From Flavobacterium sp. AED (GTDB taxonomy: Bacteria > Bacteroidota > Bacteroidia > Flavobacteriales > Flavobacteriaceae), in contig NZ_JSYM01000001.1 of assembly GCF_000812945.1 (NCBI RefSeq), positions 434,001 to 498,000 of the forward strand: DNA of 64,000 bases, read 5' to 3'. How positions within the stretch are numbered: the stretch's first letter is position 1; every line of letters starts with the position of its first letter. Below, piece after piece: positions 1 to 8,512 of the stretch. The position numbers and the translations under genes are program-made. The notes under the pieces are model-generated. The model had not been told where the DNA came from. It was given only the letters and a program-made list of their open reading frames with translations, and did no database searches.

Positions 1-1
1 T

Positions 2-67
2 AATATGGATGTTATTTTAGCTCCATTTCAAAAAATATTTCAAAAAATATTCCCATCACAAAATTAA
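2..67 (+). CDS. 3' end of an upstream gene (partial)
   Basis: An open frame runs from the window edge to a TAA just 9 bases before the ribB start, encoding about 21 residues that end [15 protein letters not shown]. The close spacing to ribB suggests one transcription unit. In flavobacteria an LptF/LptG-type permease often precedes ribB, but the visible piece is too short to confirm that. Confidence 0.4.
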   Translation, partial: NMDVILAPFQKIFQKIFPSQN

Positions 68-76
68 ACAACACTC

Positions 77-1210
77 ATGGTTACAAATAAAATACACCTC
101 AATACAATAGAAGAAGCAATTGAAGATATCCGACAAGGAAAAATTATTATTGTGGTTGATGATGAAGATAGAGAAAACGAAGGTGATTTTTTGGCTGCAG
201 CAGAAAAAGTAACTCCTGAGATGATTAATTTCATGGCTACACACGGTCGTGGATTAATATGTGCTCCATTGACAGAAAGCCGTTGTAAAGAATTAGGACT
301 ACATGTAATGGTGAGCAACAATACAGATCCTATGGAAACTGCTTTTACCGTTTCAGTAGATTTAAGAGGAAATGGAGTTACGACTGGAATATCAGCCGCC
401 GACAGAGCCAAAACTATTTTATCTCTTGTAGATTCAAAAACTAAACCACATGATTTAGCACGACCAGGGCATATATTCCCTCTTATCGCTAAACAAGGAG
501 GTGTATTACGAAGAACTGGACATACTGAGGCTGCAATAGATTTTGCACGATTGGCAGGCTTTAAATCAGCTGGAGTGATTGTAGAAATCATGAATGAAGA
601 TGGTTCGATGGCGCGTTTACCACAATTAGTAAAAGTGGCCAAAAAATTCGATTTAAAATTAGTTTCTATCGAAGATTTAGTGGCATACCGTATGCAACAT
701 GACAGTTTGATTGTTAAAAAAGAAGATTTTGATATTGAGACGCGTTTTGGCACATTCAGACTACGTGCTTACCAACAAACAACAAACAAACAAATTCATA
801 TTGCTTTAACAAAAGGGACTTGGAATTTAGGAGATCCTATTTTGACCAGAATTCATTCCTCGCAAGTTAACAATGACTTATTGGGAACATTAACCAATAA
901 TGTTGACCAACAACTTGACGACATGTTTAAGGTTATTAATGAACACGGTAAAGGAGCCTTTATTTTTATCAACCAAGACATGCAATCTATTAATTTATTG
1001 AGTCGTCTTGCTGAGCTTAAATCACTACAAGAGACAGGGGAAATGAAAGCACCCAAAATTGTTATCGATAGTAAAGATTTTGGAATTGGCGCACAAATAT
1101 TACATGATATTGATATCTCAAAAATTAGATTAGTTTCCAATACCGAGGGAACAAAACGTGTCGGTATGATTGGATATGGATTAGAAATAACCGAATATGT
1201 AAAGTATTAA
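77..1210 (+). CDS. ribB: RibBA-type protein: active-looking DHBP synthase, degenerate GTP cyclohydrolase II half
   Basis: This 377-residue protein belongs to riboflavin biosynthesis. Residues about 1-205 are 3,4-dihydroxy-2-butanone-4-phosphate synthase, which makes the four-carbon unit from ribulose 5-phosphate. The family motifs are intact: [39 protein letters not shown] and [14 protein letters not shown]. Residues about 215-377 align with GTP cyclohydrolase II, but its zinc-binding Cys pattern (ECLTGD and RCDCG in E. coli RibA) is replaced by SQVNND and TNNVD. The RQEGRNIGL loop is also lost and reads NQDMQSINL. The second half is therefore probably not a cyclohydrolase, and a separate RibA should exist elsewhere. 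The ATG start is chosen because the DHBPS domain begins about 15 residues later. Confidence 0.93.
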   Translation: MVTNKIHLNTIEEAIEDIRQGKIIIVVDDEDRENEGDFLAAAEKVTPEMINFMATHGRGLICAPLTESRCKELGLHVMVSNNTDPMETAFTVSVDLRGNGVTTGISAADRAKTILSLVDSKTKPHDLARPGHIFPLIAKQGGVLRRTGHTEAAIDFARLAGFKSAGVIVEIMNEDGSMARLPQLVKVAKKFDLKLVSIEDLVAYRMQHDSLIVKKEDFDIETRFGTFRLRAYQQTTNKQIHIALTKGTWNLGDPILTRIHSSQVNNDLLGTLTNNVDQQLDDMFKVINEHGKGAFIFINQDMQSINLLSRLAELKSLQETGEMKAPKIVIDSKDFGIGAQILHDIDISKIRLVSNTEGTKRVGMIGYGLEITEYVKY

Positions 1211-1314
1211 ACCTATTTATTAAATTTTTATAAAAATAATTTTCTTCTAAAGTATAGAAAATGAAACATTTAAAAAATAGTCATTAAATTAGATGCTTTT
1301 TTTATAAAAATAGA

Positions 1315-1345
1315 TTTGCATAACCAAAAAAGGTTCTTATATTTG
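1315..1345 (+). promoter_or_regulatory. Bacteroidetes sigma-A-type promoter of tRNA-Ser
   Basis: A -33 box TTTG (1315-1318) and a -7 box TATATTTG (1338-1345, consensus TAnnTTTG) are separated by 19 bases. This is the canonical Bacteroidetes arrangement. It lies 32 bases upstream of the mature tRNA 5' end. Confidence 0.75.
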
Positions 1346-1377
1346 CACTCGCAATCAGGTAATGAAAGCGACATATT

Positions 1378-1465
1378 GGAGAAATGGCAGAGCGGTCGAA
1401 TGCGGCAGTCTTGAAAACTGTTGACTGTAACAGGTCCGGGGGTTCGAATCCCTCTTTCTCCGCCA
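1378..1465 (+). tRNA. tRNA-Ser (UGA anticodon)
   Basis: The 88-base gene folds as a class II tRNA. The acceptor arms GGAGAAA (1378-1384) and TTTCTCC (1455-1461) pair and are followed by G and an encoded CCA. The anticodon loop CTTGAAA places TGA at 1412-1414. A long variable arm precedes the T arm (GGGGGTTCGAATCCC). The last part of the gene is the integration target of the element that follows. Confidence 0.97.
1447..1463 (+). repeat. attL: 17-bp core inside the tRNA-Ser 3' end
   Basis: AATCCCTCTTTCTCCGC, covering the T-arm distal strand and acceptor stem, is repeated exactly and in the same orientation at 45872-45888. After insertion the tRNA is restored with element-derived sequence downstream of the crossover. 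Confidence 0.85.
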
Positions 1466-1485
1466 GTAGAAAAACAAATGGTATC

Positions 1486-1520
1486 AAAACCCCGTAAATC
1501 TTATGATTTACGGGGTTTTT
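1486..1520 (+). terminator. Rho-independent terminator after tRNA-Ser
   Basis: A stem with arms at about 1486-1500 and 1505-1519 (core CCCCGTAAATC/GATTTACGGGG) and a TTAT loop is followed by a T run. It lies inside the element, so the present tRNA transcript is terminated by element DNA. Confidence 0.8.
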
Positions 1521-1569
1521 GCTTTTACGAAATATTCAAATTATTCATCTAATCTAATTCTTAACGAGA

Positions 1570-1610
1570 TAAAATCGAGACCCTACAATAATTCAAAAAT
1601 CAGGGTCTCG
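1570..1610. repeat. Left arm-type repeat and hairpin near attL
   Basis: TAAAATCGAGACCCT (1570-1584) is repeated identically and in the same orientation at 45802-45816, near attR. Within the left site, CGAGACCCT (1576-1584) also pairs with AGGGTCTCG (1602-1610) across a 17-base spacer. The positions, 123 bp inside attL and 70 bp before attR, fit integrase arm-binding sites flanking the core of the circular form. That role is inferred; a terminator-like hairpin is the alternative for the left copy. Confidence 0.6.
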
Positions 1611-1734
1611 CTAAATCAACTTAAAATTTCAAACAACCTGTTCAATGGCTAGTTTATCACTAGTCCACTATTTAAACATCTTGTTTGATATTCTTTAGAA
1701 ATCTAAATTGAATAATAATTAAAAGGTTACCACT

Positions 1735-2982
1735 ATGAAAACTAAAATCACATTGCACTTTTATGCGAAAAGCACAAAAGCTAATGCTGCAGGTCTACTT
1801 CCTATCTATGTAAGATTAACTGTTGATGGAAATCGAATGGAGTTCAGTACCAAAAAATTTATAGATTTGACTAAATGGTCACCTGAGATGTCAAAAATGA
1901 AAGGCAATACAGAAAATGCTCGTTCATTAAATGAATACCTTGATTTACTAAAATCAAAAATATTCGACATCCAAATGGAATTAATTCACCGCAACGAACT
2001 CCTCACAATTGAAGTTTTCAAAAATAGACTTTGCGGTATCAAAGAACATCAACATATGCTCATCCCTATTTTCGGAGAACACAACCGGAAAGTAGAAGAG
2101 CTTTTGGGGCTCGAATACGCACCTGGAACACTAGAACGATACAAAACCTCACTCAAGCACACCAAAGACTTCTTGCAGTGGAAATACAACATATCAGATA
2201 TCGAAATCAATAAAATTGACCATCCTTTTATAACAGAATATGAGTTCTATCTTAGAAGTGTCCGCAAATGCGCCAACAACACCGCAGTCAAATACATTAA
2301 GAACTTTAAGAAAATAATCAAAATCTGTATTTCAAATGGATGGTTAGATAAAGATCCATTTGCAAACTATAAATCAAAAATTCGCGAAGTCGAAAGAGAT
2401 TATTTAACCCAAGAAGAAGTTCAGGATATCTATTCTAAAGTATTTGTAACCGAAAGATTAAATCTGGTAAAAGATATTTTCGTTTTCAGTTGTTTCACTG
2501 GCCTTGCATATATAGATGTCAAAAACTTAACCGTATCAAACATCAGTATGGGTATTGATGGTGGAAAATGGATATTCACCCATCGTCAGAAAACAGAAAC
2601 AGCTTCTCGCATTCCCCTCCTCCCTATTCCGGAAGAATTAATTCTGAAATATGCGAATCACCCGCAATGCTTAAATGAAGTTAAACTATTACCCGTTTTA
2701 AGCAATCAAAAAATGAATGCTTATCTAAAGGAAATAGCGGATGTTTGCGGCATTAAAAAAGATTTAACCTTCCATATTGCCCGACACACTTTTGCAACCA
2801 CTGTAACACTCACAAATGGTGTTCCCATAGAAAGCGTCAGCAAAATGCTAGGGCATAAAAATATAAGAACCACACAGCACTATGCAAAGATATTAGATAA
2901 AAAAGTGAGTGAGGATATGATGGTTTTAAGAAACAAAATGTCAAACTGCAACAATGATAAAATTATCAAAAATACCAATTAA
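1735..2982 (+). CDS. Tyrosine recombinase (site-specific integrase) of the island
   Basis: This 415-residue integrase would catalyse insertion and excision at the tRNA-Ser attB site. It has an N-terminal Arm-type DNA-binding domain (about 1-95), a SAM-like core-binding domain (about 100-215) and a C-terminal catalytic domain. Catalytic residues visible are the H347-x-x-R350 box (HIARHTFAT), a later His in LGHKNIRTT, and the nucleophile Y383 in TQHYAKI. The first catalytic Arg of the family is replaced by Ala258 (TGLAYID), a departure also known for CTnDOT-type integrases of Bacteroidetes, where Ser takes that place. It is read away from the tRNA, as is usual for tRNA-integrated islands. Confidence 0.93.
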   Translation: MKTKITLHFYAKSTKANAAGLLPIYVRLTVDGNRMEFSTKKFIDLTKWSPEMSKMKGNTENARSLNEYLDLLKSKIFDIQMELIHRNELLTIEVFKNRLCGIKEHQHMLIPIFGEHNRKVEELLGLEYAPGTLERYKTSLKHTKDFLQWKYNISDIEINKIDHPFITEYEFYLRSVRKCANNTAVKYIKNFKKIIKICISNGWLDKDPFANYKSKIREVERDYLTQEEVQDIYSKVFVTERLNLVKDIFVFSCFTGLAYIDVKNLTVSNISMGIDGGKWIFTHRQKTETASRIPLLPIPEELILKYANHPQCLNEVKLLPVLSNQKMNAYLKEIADVCGIKKDLTFHIARHTFATTVTLTNGVPIESVSKMLGHKNIRTTQHYAKILDKKVSEDMMVLRNKMSNCNNDKIIKNTN

Positions 2983-3056
2983 CACTTTTTTAAATTCTCA
3001 CAAATACAAAACCAACTTCAAATTAAGCCTAAAACCCGACATTTTGCCAAACGGCA

Positions 3057-3071
3057 GTTATGCCTCGTTCT
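3057..3071 (+). repeat. 5' boundary of cassette 1 (15-bp inverted repeat, left copy)
   Basis: GTTATGCCTCGTTCT here is the reverse complement, with one mismatch in 15, of AGAATGAGGCATAAC at 8118-8132. The pair brackets the helicase/TPR gene pair exactly. The element starts with GTTATG, as does the next cassette at 8257. Confidence 0.7.
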
Positions 3072-3157
3072 TATTTCTTCAGTCGTTGTTTACTTGTTCA
3101 TTTTCGTGTCGTTTTGCGTTTGGAAAAAACTGCAAATGTGCTACCAAATGCGGTGGC

Positions 3158-5824
3158 TTATACTTTTTCTAATTTTATGATTTTCCATTTGTCTCCCGAA
3201 AAAATTGCTGTTGCTGTAATATTGCAATTCGTCGTTATTTTATTTTCACTTAAAACATTTTTTGGAACATAAAAATCTCCAACAAAACCAAAGTCAGGCG
3301 ATGTGTAGCTCATATCATCCTCATCCAAGTCATAAAAATCAACAGTACCTCCACTAGTTTTGTATTTCAATACCAAAATACCATTTATAGACTTTATTAA
3401 TTTAGGATTTATTTCTTCGGTTTCATTAATCTGAATTGGTTTAATAATTGTTCTATTTTCGGTTCTATGCTTTTTTGAAGTGTAAAATATTTCTAAAAAC
3501 TTCCCTTCTTCTGGAATTATATCGGTTTCTGTGAATCGAATAATACCTTGAACAGTTGCGCTTCCAACGTAATGAAAAAGATTCTTTTCTTTGTTTACTC
3601 CATCAATAACTGCAATTATTTTTGAAAAATGAACAACTGCATTTTCTTTGTCAATCTTGGCAATGTCTTTTAATTCAATTCTGATTTCATCCTTTACTTT
3701 CTTGCTGTAATATTTAGCTTTAATAAAGTCGCCAATCTGTAATTGAATTTTGCCTTTTGGGGAAAATACTTCTTTGTTATCCGTGGTAATGGCGTGAATT
3801 ATATTTTTTTCAGTATTGATGTAATCAATTGTAGCATAAATATCATCAAGAATTGACCAGTCTGGTTTTTCTGATTTATCAACAATTAATGGAATGTATT
3901 TATAATCTGTGATAGTTGTTTTTCCCATCCAAGCAAATTTGGCTTCAACCTCTTTTTTGATTTCTTGCTTGTGCAACTTAAATTTATAGACTTTACCTAT
4001 TGATGATTGTTTTAATAAACCAAATCGTCTGCTACCAATTGAAAAATCAATTGTTTTTCCATTTGTAAAAGCAATTCTTTCTTTGCCTTCATTTTTCCAT
4101 TTATCTACCAATATTACTTCTGTCCAGTCAATTTCTTCGTAAGCATATTGCTCAGCAATAGGAATATATTTGTCATAGAGACTTTTGTTGTCTTTTAGGT
4201 TAGTGTTCTGATTTTTTGTTTTGTTCGAAATTTCAATAAATGATTCTGATAATCTCCAACCCTTCAATTCTCTATGTATTTTATAAGAATTAAGTTCAAT
4301 AATACAATTTTCGATTAAGCCATTATCAAAAAGTGTCTTAGCTAGTTCTAGATGAATATCGCCAAGAAAATCTTCATTTTTTTCAAGCTGAATAGCTTTT
4401 GAAAGCATTCCGATTTTTAAGTCTTTTTTGTTCTTGAAACAAGAAGAAAACTCATTCCAGATATACGATTTGTCGCCTAACTCTAAAACTAGTTTTCTGT
4501 AAATATTAATTGCTGATTCAAATTCATTGTTTTTAATGAGCAATAAAGCGTTCTCCCTTAAAAGCCATTCATCATTTGGATAAAGTTGAACGGCTTTTGA
4601 ATAAATAGGTATCAACCAATTTTCACTAAACTCTTTGTTTTGGGTCTTTATAATTTCAAAAGTCTTTTTTATGCATTTAATAGCGAGTGGTTTATAAACT
4701 TTGTTATCTTTCTTAACTTCTTTCCAGTCTTCGTCAAGTAGGTTTTCAGGATTCCAAATTTTGAAAAAATCTAAAAATCTCCATTCTTCGGTTTCTTGCA
4801 TATATCGTTCGGCAATACTCAAAATTTCAGAATGCCATTTTGACCTTTCATATTTTGAAAAAGTCTGATTGTATTTATTGAAGACATTCCATAGTTCAGA
4901 CTTCTTATTTTCTTTGTAGGCATTGAATAATCTCCAGAAATAAGGCTCTCTTAATAAATCTAATACCTTTTGAGTAGAAGTGTATATTTTAACCGAAGTA
5001 TTCAAATCATCCCAATCTAAAAAACACTCCCAAGTATTCAAATCCTCCCCGATATTTAAATCAGTATTTTCAATTAGAAAGTCAATATCTATTGATAAAT
5101 CTTTTTCGTTGAATTCTCTAAATATTCTTGAAATTAATGATGGGATTTCCTTATCATTAAAATGCTGCTTCTTTTTATCTTCATTCCTTAAGTTCAAAGG
5201 ATTCCATAATTTAAAGAAATTATAAAGATTGAAATCAGAATGGTCTTTTGAATAATGCAGTGCGAAATTCAAAATCATAGAATGAAGCATTGATGGTCTT
5301 TCATTCTTTAAATCTATATAATCTCTTAGAAAGGTTCTAACTTGAATTGAGGTTAATTCATTTTCTTTATCTTTTATGTATCTGTATATTACCCAACCAT
5401 AAGCTTCGTGGTGAAGCTCAGTTAGACGATTTTCAGTAATCAGTTTTTTGAAAATATTTAAAGCATCTCGATGATTTCCATTTTTACTTAGTTCCTCTGC
5501 TTTTTGAACTTCTGTATAATTGACATCAATTTTCGGACGAAGAAAATTCTTTTGGCTTTCTATAATATCGTCAACTTCTTGAAAGTTTATTAAAAGTAGC
5601 TGATTATAATAAACTCCAGCTTGATTGATGTTTTTATTGAAAATATAGTATTTACTTAAATCAATTAGAGTGTAAGCAAATGCCTTTTGAATCCACTCAT
5701 CATAAGGTTCGACAGAAAATAATCTTTGTGCAAGATTTAATGCCTCAGTTAATTTATTGAGTTTTGAGATACCTTCTAAATTTTTGGCTTCATTTCTAAG
5801 TTCAAAAACAGTTTTAGAATCCAT
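3158..5824 (-). CDS. TPR protein with C-terminal OB-like repeats, partner of the helicase
   Basis: This 888-residue protein is not recognised by name. Residues about 1-560 are helical and TPR-like (repeated patterns such as EALNLAQRLFSVEPYDEW, HRDALNIFKKLI and FESAINIYRKLV). Residues about 640-888 are beta-rich and look like three successive OB or cold-shock-like units, suggested by recurring 'I..I..E.N..H' starts and 'GDF..V/K' ends. Its start codon overlaps the stop of the helicase gene by one base (TAATG), so the two are translationally coupled. A scaffold or nucleic-acid-binding partner of the helicase is the simplest inference. It lies inside the inverted-repeat-bounded cassette 3057-8132. 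Confidence 0.6.
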   Translation of the reverse strand: MDSKTVFELRNEAKNLEGISKLNKLTEALNLAQRLFSVEPYDEWIQKAFAYTLIDLSKYYIFNKNINQAGVYYNQLLLINFQEVDDIIESQKNFLRPKIDVNYTEVQKAEELSKNGNHRDALNIFKKLITENRLTELHHEAYGWVIYRYIKDKENELTSIQVRTFLRDYIDLKNERPSMLHSMILNFALHYSKDHSDFNLYNFFKLWNPLNLRNEDKKKQHFNDKEIPSLISRIFREFNEKDLSIDIDFLIENTDLNIGEDLNTWECFLDWDDLNTSVKIYTSTQKVLDLLREPYFWRLFNAYKENKKSELWNVFNKYNQTFSKYERSKWHSEILSIAERYMQETEEWRFLDFFKIWNPENLLDEDWKEVKKDNKVYKPLAIKCIKKTFEIIKTQNKEFSENWLIPIYSKAVQLYPNDEWLLRENALLLIKNNEFESAINIYRKLVLELGDKSYIWNEFSSCFKNKKDLKIGMLSKAIQLEKNEDFLGDIHLELAKTLFDNGLIENCIIELNSYKIHRELKGWRLSESFIEISNKTKNQNTNLKDNKSLYDKYIPIAEQYAYEEIDWTEVILVDKWKNEGKERIAFTNGKTIDFSIGSRRFGLLKQSSIGKVYKFKLHKQEIKKEVEAKFAWMGKTTITDYKYIPLIVDKSEKPDWSILDDIYATIDYINTEKNIIHAITTDNKEVFSPKGKIQLQIGDFIKAKYYSKKVKDEIRIELKDIAKIDKENAVVHFSKIIAVIDGVNKEKNLFHYVGSATVQGIIRFTETDIIPEEGKFLEIFYTSKKHRTENRTIIKPIQINETEEINPKLIKSINGILVLKYKTSGGTVDFYDLDEDDMSYTSPDFGFVGDFYVPKNVLSENKITTNCNITATAIFSGDKWKIIKLEKV

Positions 5825-7998
5825 TAATTATTGGTGTGTTTTAGAAGTTCATTAATTTCATCCGTCAAACCTGTTGTTCTTGTTGGGATAATTTCCGTTT
5901 TCTTAAAGATGCTTTTACCGTCATACCAAAACTTGTAAGTTGCAATGAGTCCGTTTTTCTTAAACTCATATACTTCGCAATAAGAGTTGTGTTCAATACT
6001 ATTGATGTAAATATTGGTGGGTTCTATTTTCAGTTTTATGCTGTCATAAAACTCTTTTAAAAATGGTTTTTCAAATTCAAATAGGCTCTCGCTTTTTGAT
6101 TCGGTCGTTTTTTCTTCTGTTAAAATGATTGCTTTATTTTCAAGTTGAGTTAACACAGAATAAATTGACTCAACAAGTTCTGTTCTGTTTGTTGGTTTTT
6201 CAATTCTTGTGATTTTATTTTTATTGTTGAAATGGATTTTGAAAACTACATTTTCGTTTCCTTGTGAGAAAGTGTAATGTTCCAAATAACTTGTATGTTT
6301 GACTGAATTAATCTTCAAGTTCGCATCTTTCAGAACATCATTTATTGCAAGAAATATGTTTCTTAAAAATGGTGTTTCGTTTGGAAGGTCAAAAGGTATT
6401 TCCATTTCTAATATTTCATCACTTAAAACAAGTATGTCTTGTCGGGGCGCGATATTTTCAATCCTTGGTGGTTGAAGGTTACTTCCAATTTTAAAATGTG
6501 GTTCGTCAATTGTAAATAGATTTTCTTTTGCTCTTGTGATTCCTGTGTAAAGCCAACGAAAATAACTTGAATTGAAATAACCCATTGACGTTTTGCAATT
6601 TAGAAAAGTATTTTTCCATTCTCCACCTTGTGCCTTATGACAAGTTACTGCATAACCAAATTTTATTCTTAAAGCATTGAAGTAAGGGTCAGCTCTCAAA
6701 GCATCTTTAAATTCTTTAGTTCCTGCTTTTAATGAGCCGTTACGAATTTTGAAATCAATATAAATAGCTTTCAGCTCGTCTGAACTTAAATCACGATTGT
6801 GAGAATAGAGTAGATTCTCAATTATCTTGCATTCGATGTCTTGTTTGTTTTGTTCTTCGTCCGTAAAAGCAATCATTACGTTGCGAAAAGTCAAACGAAC
6901 ATCAATTTCGACTAATTTTCCAACTCTATTTTTTCGTTTCAATTTAATTACTCTGCTTTCATTTACTGGCGATACTTGTTTTACAAAGCCAAAATCGCCA
7001 TTAAGCAATTCCATTTTTTGATGATTGTAATTATTGCTAACTAAAATCACTTTGTCTCCAACCGTAAGAAATTGTTGATTTGGAAAAAAGTGGTTTCTAA
7101 CAAAGTCGTTATACTCTTTTACTGATGAGTTGGAATGAGCCACAATTATAGTTTCGTCATCAATGCTATTGTTACAAGCTTGTAAATATTTTGAAAGAAG
7201 TTCTTCGTGTTTCGTTTTATTTATGTCTTTGAAATTTATTTCAATATCAAGTTGGTTGAAAAGATTAGCTTTTAATGATTCACGTATTTTGGTTGCGTTA
7301 TGAAGTATTCCGCTGTCCGCTTTTTGTCTTACTACTTCTGTGAGCTCAAACTCTTTTGATTCAATGTTACAATTTTCTTTTAAATATTTGCAGTCCAATG
7401 CTGGCGAAAAATTCATATTGACTGGAGGTAACTGTGCATTGTCACCAATGAAAATTATTTTTTTATTGTGGTCATTGTTATCAAAATTGATATAATTAAT
7501 TAAATCTTTTAATAAGTAACCTGAACCAAACCTAAAGAATTCTCCTTCGGAGTAAACATTTGAGAGCATTGACGATTCATCAATTATGTAAACTGTGTTT
7601 GCAGGGTCTACATTGTTCTTTAAGTCGTAATAGAATTTGTAAGTTTCTGTTCCGTCTTCTTCTTTTACTTTAAATTCTTTCAAGTCTTTGCTTGAATAAA
7701 TTGATTTGTGAATTGTATATGCCTTGTGTTTTGTCTTTTGTGAAATTACTTTAGCTGCTCGCCCTGTCGGTGCAGAAATTCTAAAACTTCTTTTATTTGT
7801 AGAAAGAAAGTCTGTGAGCCCTTTCATCATAAAAGTTTTTCCAGTTCCTGCATAACCTTTAAGCAAAAAGCATGTTGATTTGTCGGCAAGAAATTCTTCC
7901 AATTCGGCAATAAGATTTGTTTGTCCTGGAGTTAGCTCGTATTCAGCAAAAGTTTCCTTAAGATTCATATTGTTATTTGTGCGTTTTGGAAAAAACAA
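5824..7998 (-). CDS. SF1 (RecD/UvrD-like) DNA helicase
   Basis: This 724-residue ATPase has the SF1 helicase motifs in order: Walker A GYAGTGKTFMM, Walker B VYIIDESSML, motif III IFIGDNAQLPPV, motif IV EVVRQ, motif V FGYAVTCHKAQGGEW and motif VI YTGITRAKENL. It should translocate on single-stranded DNA. Residues about 560-724 appear to be a tandem duplication: two units of about 85 residues, each starting FL(R/K) and sharing the N-x-I-K-S/N-S-V/I-x-H-x-S-Y core. An internal ATG at 7968 (MNLKETF) may be the true start, since the first 10 residues look unrelated to the family. No nuclease domain was seen. Confidence 0.85.
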   Translation of the reverse strand: MFFPKRTNNNMNLKETFAEYELTPGQTNLIAELEEFLADKSTCFLLKGYAGTGKTFMMKGLTDFLSTNKRSFRISAPTGRAAKVISQKTKHKAYTIHKSIYSSKDLKEFKVKEEDGTETYKFYYDLKNNVDPANTVYIIDESSMLSNVYSEGEFFRFGSGYLLKDLINYINFDNNDHNKKIIFIGDNAQLPPVNMNFSPALDCKYLKENCNIESKEFELTEVVRQKADSGILHNATKIRESLKANLFNQLDIEINFKDINKTKHEELLSKYLQACNNSIDDETIIVAHSNSSVKEYNDFVRNHFFPNQQFLTVGDKVILVSNNYNHQKMELLNGDFGFVKQVSPVNESRVIKLKRKNRVGKLVEIDVRLTFRNVMIAFTDEEQNKQDIECKIIENLLYSHNRDLSSDELKAIYIDFKIRNGSLKAGTKEFKDALRADPYFNALRIKFGYAVTCHKAQGGEWKNTFLNCKTSMGYFNSSYFRWLYTGITRAKENLFTIDEPHFKIGSNLQPPRIENIAPRQDILVLSDEILEMEIPFDLPNETPFLRNIFLAINDVLKDANLKINSVKHTSYLEHYTFSQGNENVVFKIHFNNKNKITRIEKPTNRTELVESIYSVLTQLENKAIILTEEKTTESKSESLFEFEKPFLKEFYDSIKLKIEPTNIYINSIEHNSYCEVYEFKKNGLIATYKFWYDGKSIFKKTEIIPTRTTGLTDEINELLKHTNN

Positions 7999-8117
7999 AT
8001 GTAGTGCAACCGTGAGTCGGCTTGTGCGTTGGGTTGCACCTCTTTTGATTTTGCGGAAGCATTGGCTTTTCTTTCCGTCATATTTCTGTCGTTCTTTTGT
8101 TGCACTGTCGTCTTTTT

Positions 8118-8271
8118 AGAATGAGGCATAACGTCCCGTGGATTTGCGCAGTGGCTTGTGATTCAAGACCGAACTCTCCAAACACAAACCCAATTTTGGC
8201 GGACAGCGTTTTTTCCGCAGGAAAAAACCAAGCCCAAGCCATTGAGCAAAACCACTGTTATGGGCAGGTTG
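8118..8271. repeat. attC-like imperfect palindrome between cassettes 1 and 2
   Basis: The stretch 8127-8262 folds back on itself. CATAAC at the left pairs with GTTATG at the right. After a 4-base bulge (GTCC), CGTGGATTTGCGCAGTGGCTTG pairs with the complement of the right arm at about 8230-8256 in roughly 19 of 24 positions. The outermost 15 bases on each side match not each other but the far ends of the flanking cassettes (3057-3071 and 9327-9341). This is the arrangement of an integron attC site. The RRR positions of the GTTRRRY core are not perfectly matched (GTTATGG). Confidence 0.6.
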
Positions 8272-8280
8272 TGTTTTTAG

Positions 8281-8430
8281 TTACAGTTTTGTTACTTCAA
8301 AATTCCCAGCACTTTTATATGATTTTGCTTGTGAATTAAAACCTAATCGTTCAATTTCTTTTTCGATGTCAGTTGCATTTGGAGTCGGAATTGTTGAAGA
8401 AATAACTTGAAATTCATATCCTTTAGACAT
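8281..8430 (-). CDS. Small uncharacterised protein (49 aa)
   Basis: An ATG at 8430 opens a frame of 49 residues (starting MSKGYEFQVIS, ending GNFEVTKL) just downstream of the UDG-like gene and on the same strand. The composition looks protein-like, with an amphipathic helix around DIEKEIERLGF. The frame stays open upstream for about 25 more codons without another ATG, so it could be the remnant of a longer gene. It ends 10 bases from the cassette boundary repeat at 8257-8271. Confidence 0.4.
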   Translation of the reverse strand: MSKGYEFQVISSTIPTPNATDIEKEIERLGFNSQAKSYKSAGNFEVTKL

Positions 8431-8512
8431 GTTCCCGTAACTTCCCTTTGCTTTTAATTTATAAACTGCAATAATAATGTGTTTTATTTGTTTAATCGGT
8501 TTTAATTAATTT

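Noticed and set aside
64..753. Long minus-strand open frame opposite ribB
   Set aside because: The plus-strand ribB is conserved and fully motif-supported; the opposite frame matches nothing.
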